A DNA stretch of 11,126 nucleotides. Source: Chloroflexota bacterium. Its GTDB lineage: Bacteria; Chloroflexota; Anaerolineae; Promineifilales; Promineifilaceae. Below, piece after piece: positions 9,501 through 11,126 of this stretch. The stretch's first letter is position 1. Every line of letters starts with the position of its first letter. Made by a program: the position numbers and the translations under genes. The notes under the pieces were generated by a model. That model made no database searches. It was not told the origin of the DNA and was given only the letters and a program-made list of their open reading frames with translations. The stretch is from assembly GCA_024640485.1 (NCBI GenBank), contig JAHEEY010000118.1:1-11126 (forward strand). Reading direction: 5' to 3'.

Positions 9501-11126
9501 GGGTCCTGGGCAGAGAGCTGACCTCCGGGAGTGGTGATGTTTGGCGGGCCATCCTGGGTACCCCCAATTCTGTCCCATACTTCTTCTTGGGTACCAGAAA
9601 CGGCCACCCGGCTGCTTCTTTCGATCTGAATGGTACGACCAGCTACGTCGTCACGGACGACCCCATTCCTCCGGAACTGTGGACCCATATCGCCTTCCGG
9701 CGAGCAGGCAGCGTGTTTACCATCTTCGTCAACGGCACTGCCGTCAAGACCGGCACCTTCAACAGCGCCGCGGTGAACGACCGGATTCCGGTGACAATAG
9801 GCGCCTGGCACGGCAGTTACTTGTGGGAGGGCCGGCTGGATGAACTGGCGATCTACTCCCGGGCACTGCTGGATGAAGAATTGATCAACGTCTACAACTA
9901 CCAGGTAACCTGGTTGGACGAACAGCGCGTGTCACCGTTCAAGGTCGACAACGGGCTGCCCACTGGCGCGCTGGTGGATCTGCCCGCTTACCTGCCTATG
10001 ACCCCGAGCACCTTGTTGATCTCGGCGTCCGATGAGGAATCGTCGGTGGCCGCTGCCCGGCTGACTGGCTACCATTGGCCCAGCCCCACCGGCTATGACG
10101 GGGAGTACAGCATCAAAGATTACGGCGCTCCCTGCCAGGACGCTGCCGCCGGGGTAGCGTTCTGTCCTATCTTCGATCCGCCGGTCGAGGGTCAATATCA
10201 GCTTTACGTCCGGGTGGTGGACAGCGTTGGCAACTACCAGACCGGCCTGTACCAGGGATTGGTTACGGCGGACGGATCTGCACCCGTGGTCACCCTGGAT
10301 CCGCTGCCGGCGACGCCGTTCGCGGCAACCCCGGACGAGGGTGAAGCGGCCTCCTGGCGCATCAGCCTGTCCGGCGACGCCGCCGATCCCGAGATTAAGT
10401 CAGCGGAGTTCGCCACCAACGGCTATGTGCCCGGCAGCGGTGTCGCGACCCTCGCTGTCACTGTTTATGATGCCAACGGCATCCCGGTTGGAGAACCAGC
10501 CAGCCAGCTGGCGTCGGTGAGCGGAGAACGGTTCTCCATTGAGTACCAGATCAAGGCGGACAATCCCACAGGGGTCTACACGGCCGAATTCGTGGCCATT
10601 GACGGCGTGGGCAACCAGTCCGCCACCGTCTCCAACCCCTTTAATGTGGACGCCACCGATCCGGAATCGACGGTCAGCAGCCTGACGGCGCCATTGGCCG
10701 GCCTGAACCGGTTCAGCAACCTGGCCGCAGCGGCGGCGGCCGTGCCGCCTCTTCTGGGCAGCAGCACGGTAATCACCGGCGTGGTCAGCGATACCCCGTC
10801 GACTGCTGAAACACAGCTGGCAGTCTCCGGCATTCAGTCAGTTCAGCTGGCGGTGGAGCCGCTGTTCTCCCAGGGCTCGCCTTTCGTCAACCGCGGGCTG
10901 CCGGCGGGCACTCAGCTCTATCTACCCTTTGACAAGAGCGATCCAACCCAGGTGGTCACGGCGACCGAGGTGTACCATGACCTGGCGACCGGCAAGACGG
11001 GCAGCTGCAGCGGCGCTCTTTGTCCTATCGGCGGCATCAACGCCCGCAGCGGGCAGGCAGTGCGGTTCGACGGAGTTGATGATGTGATCACCGTGGACCA
11101 TGCCGCCGGCATTAACGATCTAACCA
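473..11126 (+). CDS. giant exported multidomain surface protein with Asp-rich repeats and a LamG array (3' partial)
   Basis: One uninterrupted frame of 3,551 codons reaches the right edge without a stop, so the full protein is larger. The start at 473 is fixed by AGGAG seven bases upstream. Domains in order (residues): signal peptide 1-32; LolA/LppX-like domain 33-275; candidate membrane hairpin 301-349; Asp-rich calcium-binding block 425-596; duplicated module 730-803 and 843-912; unassigned region; polar helical stretch about 1203-1463; hydrophobic block 1469-1577; unassigned region; second Asp-rich block 1832-1954; LamG units 1968-2197, 2304-2609, 2612-2844, 2954-3143 and 3482 onward; Ig-like domains about 3147-3467. 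These families are extracellular and bind calcium, glycans or proteins. I infer a cell-surface adhesin or polymer-binding protein. No catalytic motif was recognised. It appears monocistronic at its 5' end. Architecture suggests Chloroflexota. The C-terminus and any anchor are outside the window. Confidence 0.9.
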   Translation, partial: MFGIRLSRRVITGLSAAALVLALVSFRINAQADERNILQQAWERTESVGSYEFSTSLSQTTLPAPKVTAAGSQAKIDSLFLQGTADRSSGTLAISLWDQPDAMLDPAKAIQIEVNGMTARGRVNGGAWQEMEDFSGSFAPGGDAAAFLSAAQNVRPLGSDSRQMTGPDGNLSSVTFQRYAFTLNGDQFAETMRLQMQEQLQRSGELPPGVELGSSSYYRQSFSTGEAWIDANGLPLRLTLAMEFPQDQTGIRRSLDLQTDFTAYNNKGAVAQTAFRADPAGWLAGRLNETAAPAGSSAAAGFTALLATVGLIYLVIQITRARPKLRYKLFASTLSFQMAFSPLGSLITANRMDQLYAKYQDGQTAAESSTAEPSLPQSQEASFDSAQSPLQAGQIRYEIQQQINNLVTQVQSISVLQAAANSGVDADGDGLYSDEETNWGTLDSDPDSDGDGVSDGTEVGLCPSRLGPTQPSNLADPACANPKLSDTDGDQLTDGEEILYIGTYANFTDSDQDGISDYNEVRGFMTDSGRRYIDPLNPDSDGDLIVDGVECVNLSGTAVWSPSARCNDTDGVGLADVHSLDNDGDLVPNVVDLSPFTVVKPAGYFNDNNPFHFQLDNVAAGNSILVDFQIRPEKERQLAYALNLLDWPSGDSEGQIRRLTDSTFGDANQVADPGDVSFNGDMRVMPMLEIRLAGNSLDLPRTLAQHTASIYDAGQTVGNLTFSNGTTTGQLLVENAGTAPLAILKGSCSEGSAVFSQTVSNGQYSIPGLKLADLADGGHAVRLTSGGRDFCRPIPSLVKGSASVEVRIQKTGQYEVAQMAAVTAAQENSNSRVTFDFNDSGASYDVTIYNSSCQDKLNPVAAAASVGDLGSMLLTGVNAVDLADGEHVVAFRTGAKTVACGSLGNIVNGSMSTMIDSAKLSPYQVSVSEDVNGDLLAMVPLTLAEDSDTGELVAYNGRMVYQRGVTGLLDNEVNLVWLVTMLTDDCPDNNCALGYTDQMQVVHRYRRESWYLTGLSVQEELGMDVAVVYEDPATDFNTPGNVVANRNLEFDDNLWWLAHGLQPSFLAGRDVSTDSDSARDIKVGDIKARWDTNNYSDSARFGIRSDALNVQEFHFDRQADLGRLSSIEIPSILNSVFYTGTMPVPDLSNNDSTTVAPTFLFAREEQNRTLELDAMQDGGSAVLVTVNGNAVKFNMDPASVKPVTIASLSWKPYRYNQVSAAWEAYPIDEYWDRLEKLVPLAEAFRSGAENNEYEAAADLRMAQALYLSLYQGTANAVELDGQLTFNITESAEISDDDLIFSPDNTFGVSEIGEMFSEWVGEVYTSMDKDIEFYNRAENADKAKKLLGPNKSYKEDLGMAIKHASGSDTPELGHFKYQKGGKLRARVFSFVESYHSVILGVVSSLPDSDRYEGNQTAFAFVTTANSISAAQELFGAAKGIKTFVKFKQLNPGASLKAFGATLKVTKAAKIAGAVGAALEIGISFGVFLFQIISSNVAAFSLAFNQALANLVGTIVVAVLLLALAATGVGAVIVAIIGLIDALIAVFCGAFPPEEGSVAEWVCKGITGLLGELVAFLIYDQTDIVDIDNPDRLQFTGFNPYLLNPDGGFAAGAGVGVEVSLKNTVETQSADGIGIFYWFQFNERNTRKASFIYDVVNAKVEDEDDQIHNNVELNDHPSEWQWIRSETYQINRTILVTDILPALAPVNAPLSAGQPVTNNRADHSQIPLDYSGSRDANAPLVVNASKITLPGAGINQSVAAFLAEGHASPAQECIVFPRVCWISSNDKSSYNDLGIVFDVFPADLDGFFTLTYKGDGLALAWGQQGQLTFPVLRDADGDGLQVGFDPDDADPDSDNDGLSDLRETQLGTDPNKNDADQDGLFDGREIQLGTDPLRADSDSDGLNDGDEIAGWEITYNYAGDKTWVWSNPLDPDADGDRLFDRREKALGFSPWVVSDPTVLAYQTTLREKDSPILLVKLDEVAGSTVFSDSSSPNSFITGGCQAENCPIPGMKGEIGNAPEFDGIDDFISLGDVQGIADLDGSLTFAAWVKTNRDSVDQYSGVQTIMANSNYYNDFGYRFALHGGNPLLFTPHGEVNFLIFSADYSYKVPADTWTHLAVTLAPSAGGHTVTFYANADEIGQEEFSGTLEQALPNEFQIGGLYNRARQDSIAYNPMQLFDGRIDEVAVFDRALTSSEIRQQLMRGYYNPDDGVVKPGELLSYETDVRNLLLGRNVEGLLETELPPVLAGDVPLENFVLGANNAASTLPSDLNQTVDLLVNANAPSGAYQITQTVGAIVDVPVIPLASRDANLVLQVKDPRTYSGYSYLQASGPSLNLDNSDFTISLWINPSNPASYRQGILGWNSGENSSYPSIQMETDGRLTLAWGPTLGQTKKTTTSPVLAKDQWNHVVFSYQAGITRTATVYVDGVYRQNLGFSANPSGGGSYLQIGRSSNLGKLNISRVYASCEDDAGDARFDLTYSMKNGSSGMLAGWNVSSDGQNLTPPAGDTVFAESMSIAMCENDDDDSYHGSCDSNDDGMGSVNFDIHNPGYTATNKLFSTTPSDPTCGFWDGYDDTAYMDFEFKNDSAPFTGSLREILIYKRALTQNEVTNLWQSQDVIARYKLDERPGSSQFTDDVGATMGYCWGNDACPATGVKGRENVSAYFDGVNDGITSFNAGSLVADYMDRATSSVTGYSFGAWIKPDRDFTGYENVAGFQDGYTAVLGPSVGIIPVPNNNRLFQVQYRDTGPGGTRIYTGNQVYSLEQWHHLFVTVMQRPPSQQITQVYVDGSLDQQILTNSGSDQYPTYNSWFSIGQSWVSFVPTNFFAGLIDDVYIGKEFIIADEVRSIMGSVPKETWHMDDQVRFLQIDEFFTPQVAEASGEFSVRVNGVKIIDVVGMTNGSTVGGGRFAVPAEEFVVEVYEDNNEESGTADTLLETMYVPAGILQGTGTRSFQRGSNLAALKYAILAPDQTVSNEFMDGQVYGSMKFDGVDDSLRVADAHSLHLLQGNFTLSTWVLGRELTSGSGDVWRAILGTPNSVPYFFLGTRNGHPAASFDLNGTTSYVVTDDPIPPELWTHIAFRRAGSVFTIFVNGTAVKTGTFNSAAVNDRIPVTIGAWHGSYLWEGRLDELAIYSRALLDEELINVYNYQVTWLDEQRVSPFKVDNGLPTGALVDLPAYLPMTPSTLLISASDEESSVAAARLTGYHWPSPTGYDGEYSIKDYGAPCQDAAAGVAFCPIFDPPVEGQYQLYVRVVDSVGNYQTGLYQGLVTADGSAPVVTLDPLPATPFAATPDEGEAASWRISLSGDAADPEIKSAEFATNGYVPGSGVATLAVTVYDANGIPVGEPASQLASVSGERFSIEYQIKADNPTGVYTAEFVAIDGVGNQSATVSNPFNVDATDPESTVSSLTAPLAGLNRFSNLAAAAAAVPPLLGSSTVITGVVSDTPSTAETQLAVSGIQSVQLAVEPLFSQGSPFVNRGLPAGTQLYLPFDKSDPTQVVTATEVYHDLATGKTGSCSGALCPIGGINARSGQAVRFDGVDDVITVDHAAGINDLT
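569..1297 (+). other. N-terminal LolA/LppX-like domain (residues 33-275)
   Basis: About 240 residues open with a helix (ILQQAWERTESVGSYEF) and continue as alternating polar/hydrophobic strands. They include a 'V-NGG-W' element and the terminal strand pattern GEAWIDANGLPLRLTLAMEF. The opening helix, a strand beginning S-Y-x-F, and later strands reporting 'x-x-W-ID-x-G-L-P-L-R' fit the curved beta-sheet of lipoprotein-carrier-like LolA/LppX/LprG domains, often found after signal peptides in Chloroflexota proteins. This is fold recognition by eye. A lipid-binding role is inference only. Confidence 0.45.
1373..1519 (+). other. candidate transmembrane hairpin (residues 301-349)
   Basis: Residues 301-319 (GFTALLATVGLIYLVIQIT) are a clear membrane helix. 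A basic loop, RARPKLRYK (320-328), follows. A second, weaker hydrophobic stretch, from LFASTLSF to GSLITA, spans 329-349. By the positive-inside rule the basic loop would face the cytoplasm, putting both the LolA-like domain and the downstream repeats outside. If only the first helix inserts, the rest of the protein would be cytoplasmic, which the Asp-rich and LamG domains argue against. Confidence 0.6.
1745..2260 (+). repeat. first Asp-rich (thrombospondin type 3-like) calcium-binding block (residues 425-596)
   Basis: At least five acidic loops of the pattern D-x-D-x-D-G-x-x-D-x-x-E occur. They include DADGDGLYSDEE, DSDGDGVSDGTEV, DTDGDQLTDGEE, DSDQDGISDYNEV and DNDGDLVPNVVD, with spacers of variable length and two or three cysteines between them. 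The family binds calcium and forms stiff extracellular rods or wires. The block directly follows the membrane hairpin, so it may act as the rigid base of the exposed part. The last units are degenerate: one has DTDGVGLAD, missing the regular third acidic position. Confidence 0.88.
2660..3208 (+). repeat. duplicated about 72-residue Cys-containing module (residues 730-803 and 843-912)
   Basis: Two units share an ordered set of landmarks: a strand ending in S-C (GSC at about 748; SSC at about 852), about 30 variable residues, then KLADLADGGHAVRL in the first and AVDLADGEHVVAF in the second, a second cysteine 12-17 residues later, and finally LVKGS-x-S against IVNGS-x-S. Each unit therefore has two cysteines that could form a disulfide. 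Predicted secondary structure is beta strands. I do not recognise the family. About 40 residues separate the units. The positions 2660-2881 and 2999-3208 delimit the copies. Confidence 0.6.
3209..4080 (+). other. unassigned beta-rich region (residues about 913-1202)
   Basis: This part of the giant gene shows alternating strand patterns, an Asp/Cys loop (DDCPDNNCALGY, near residue 984) and several Tyr/Trp-rich strands (HRYRRESWYLTGL; DDNLWWLAHGL). It resembles large beta-sandwich or beta-propeller-like extracellular regions, but I see no family signature. It has no hydrophobic segment long enough for a membrane. Confidence 0.5.
4082..4876 (+). other. polar, probably helical region leading into the hydrophobic block (residues about 1203-1468)
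   Basis: The composition changes here from strand-rich to helix-rich. Amphipathic stretches such as YWDRLEKLVPLAEAF, YEAAADLRMAQALYLSLY, FYNRAENADKAKKLLG and AAQELFGAAKGIKTFVKF are rich in Ala, Lys, Glu and Leu. Lysine density rises toward the end (LKVTKAAK just before residue 1469). No cysteine and few prolines are present. The region directly precedes the hydrophobic block and may form one structural unit with it. No known family was recognised. Confidence 0.5.
4877..5203 (+). other. hydrophobic multi-segment block in mid-protein (residues 1469-1577)
   Basis: Three hydrophobic segments occur. Residues 1469-1491 begin IAGAVGAALEIGISFG. Residues 1506-1549 form 44 nearly uncharged residues, including VGTIVVAVLLLALAATG and VGAVIVAIIGLIDALIAVF, long enough for two helices in a hairpin. 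Residues 1559-1577 (WVCKGITGLLGELVAFLIY) are weaker. Two cysteines (1546 and 1561) flank the loop between the last two. Gly/Ala-rich hydrophobic hairpins after a Lys-rich helical region are seen in membrane-inserting domains of colicins and other toxins, and also in ordinary anchors. Which applies here is unknown. Confidence 0.7.
5204..5965 (+). other. unassigned region between hydrophobic block and second Asp-rich block (residues about 1578-1831)
   Basis: The sequence returns to strand-rich, extracellular-looking composition, with few lysines and many Asn, Asp and aromatic residues. Strand-like elements include GIGIFYWFQFNER, ASFIYDVVNAKVED and DLGIVFDVFPADLDGFFTLTY. A Cys pair (ECIVFPRVC, around residues 1772-1780) could close a hairpin. 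It may hold one or two beta-sandwich domains. No family signature was recognised. Confidence 0.45.
5966..6334 (+). repeat. second Asp-rich calcium-binding block (residues 1832-1954)
   Basis: Acidic loops DADGDGLQVGFD, DSDNDGLSDLRE, DADQDGLFDGRE, DSDSDGLNDGDE and DADGDRLFDRRE are joined by the short connector 'LGTDP', which occurs twice and is typical of thrombospondin type 3-like bacterial repeats. A longer insert (GWEITYNYAGDKTWVW) separates the fourth and fifth loops. Its first loop is encoded by DNA nearly identical to the start of the block at 1745. The block immediately precedes the first LamG unit and probably acts as a rigid stalk for the binding array. Confidence 0.9.
6374..7063 (+). 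other. LamG/concanavalin-like jelly roll 1 (residues 1968-2197)
   Basis: The unit shows the usual Laminin_G_3 landmarks in order: PILLVKLDE, a Cys pair at 1998 and 2003 followed by CPIPG, EFDGIDDFISL, SLTFAAWVKT, TWTHLAVTL and the closing DGRIDEVAVFDRALTSSEI. This fold is a 14-strand sandwich that commonly binds glycans or proteins with calcium help. About 230 residues is normal for the family. The ligand cannot be predicted. Confidence 0.9.
7094..7360 (+). other. DUF11-like linker domain (residues 2208-2296)
   Basis: VKPGELLSYETDVRN at its start matches the 'x-PG-x-x-L-x-Y-x-x-x-V-x-N' opening of DUF11/CARDB-like beta-sandwich domains, and DQTVDLLVNANAPSGAYQI resembles their later strands. 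It sits between the first and second LamG units as a spacer. The match is by pattern only and the domain is slightly short. Confidence 0.4.
7382..8299 (+). other. LamG jelly roll 2 with a domain inserted before its last strands (residues 2304-2609)
   Basis: Landmarks are YSYLQASGPSLNLDN, DFTISLWINP, QWNHVVFSY, VYVDGVYRQNLG and LQIGRSSN. The expected closing strands, FTGSLREILIYKRALTQNEV, appear only after about 125 extra residues. The unit is about 306 residues, against about 185-230 for its neighbours, and the difference is this insertion. It lacks the N-terminal Cys pair of units 1, 3 and 5 and the FDG-x-DD motif is degenerate. Ligand unknown. Confidence 0.85.
7820..8205 (+). other. inserted module inside LamG 2, possibly C2-like (residues about 2450-2578)
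   Basis: Strands KLNISRVYASC, DARFDLTYSMKNG and VFAESMSIAMCEN are joined by acidic loops (EDDAGD; ENDDDDSY; CDSNDDGMG). Four cysteines lie at 2462, 2515, 2527 and 2562. Acidic loops at one end of a beta sandwich are how C2-type domains hold calcium, so a calcium-binding module is plausible, but no family signature is decisive. It sits where LamG folds have a surface loop, before the final strand pair. Confidence 0.4.
8306..9004 (+). other. LamG jelly roll 3 (residues 2612-2844)
   Basis: Landmarks in order are VIARYKLDE, a Cys pair at 2639 and 2645 followed by CPATGVKG, YFDGVNDGITS, GYSFGAWIKP, QWHHLFVTV, VYVDGSLDQQ, FSIGQSW and the closing FAGLIDDVYIGKEF. It starts within three residues of the end of unit 2, with no linker. 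The closing segment lacks the usual Y-x-RAL, with GKEFIIADEV in its place. Confidence 0.88.
9053..9271 (+). other. possible second C2-like module (residues 2861-2933)
   Basis: Strands LQIDEFFTPQVAEASGEFSV and VRVNGVKIIDVVG, then FAVPAEEFVVEVYEDNNEES, follow the same order as the module inserted in LamG 2: a starting L-x-I strand, a 'G-(D/E)-x-x-F' strand, and an acidic loop after an E-x-x-V/I strand. There are no cysteines. The shared order suggests a related fold, but identity is low and this is a visual comparison. Confidence 0.3.
9332..9901 (+). other. LamG jelly roll 4 (residues 2954-3143)
   Basis: Landmarks are MKFDGVDDSLRV, FTLSTWVLG, LWTHIAFRR, IFVNGTAVKTG, VTIGAWHG and the closing WEGRLDELAIYSRALLDEEL. 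The N-terminal Cys pair is absent, as in unit 2. At about 190 residues it is the most compact copy of the array. Confidence 0.9.
9911..10873 (+). other. Ig-like beta-sandwich domains between LamG 4 and 5 (residues about 3147-3467)
   Basis: The element GQYQLYVRVVDSVGN, then VTADGSAPVVTLDP (about 3240-3277), is repeated as VYTAEFVAIDGVGN, then FNVDATDPESTVSSL (about 3368-3404). 'D-x-x-GN ... V-x-D-x-x-x-P' is the boundary signature of bacterial Ig-like and invasin-like domains. At least two, probably three, units are present; the first contains a Cys pair (around 3226 and 3236). A low-complexity alanine run (3427-3432) lies in the last. They probably act as spacers. Confidence 0.65.
10916..11126 (+). 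other. LamG jelly roll 5, cut by the window edge (residue 3482 onward)
   Basis: LYLPFDKSD, a Cys pair at 3512 and 3517 followed by CPIGG, and VRFDGVDDVITVDHAAGIND reproduce the opening of units 1 and 3 closely. The window ends about 70 residues into the domain, before its diagnostic Trp strands. The array clearly continues. Confidence 0.85.

Overview
The window is almost entirely the 5' part of one giant plus-strand gene. A single reading frame with no stop codon runs from an ATG at 473 to the right edge at 11126, giving 3,551 complete codons plus one extra base. I translated it codon by codon and found no stop or frameshift. Before it lie the last 22 codons and stop of another plus-strand gene (1-69) and a 403-base non-coding leader (70-472). 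I see no tRNA, rRNA, CRISPR array, insertion sequence or second complete gene.

The giant protein is exported and modular. In order (residues) it has: a signal peptide (1-32); a possible LolA/LppX-like beta domain (33-275); a candidate membrane hairpin (301-349); an Asp-rich thrombospondin type 3-like calcium-binding block (425-596); a duplicated Cys-containing module (730-803 and 843-912); a long unassigned region; a polar, probably helical stretch; a strongly hydrophobic multi-segment block (1469-1577); another unassigned region; a second Asp-rich block (1832-1954); and a C-terminal array of LamG/concanavalin-like jelly rolls. The array has four complete copies and the start of a fifth. Between them are a DUF11-like linker, two possible C2-like modules and Ig-like domains. 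The protein continues past the right edge, so its C-terminal anchor or effector, if any, cannot be seen.

Organism: high G+C (roughly 60% by eye), a good Shine-Dalgarno sequence, and an exported LolA/LppX-like domain joined to Asp-rich repeats and LamG arrays. This combination fits an environmental Chloroflexota bacterium (Anaerolineae/Caldilineae type). That is an inference from remembered architectures, not from a marker gene.

Proposed role: a very large calcium-stiffened surface protein carrying an array of glycan- or protein-binding jelly rolls, probably for adhesion or polymer capture. The hydrophobic block in mid-protein is the feature a plain adhesin does not explain. It could be a membrane anchor, a pore or a translocation element. 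No multi-gene system is visible.
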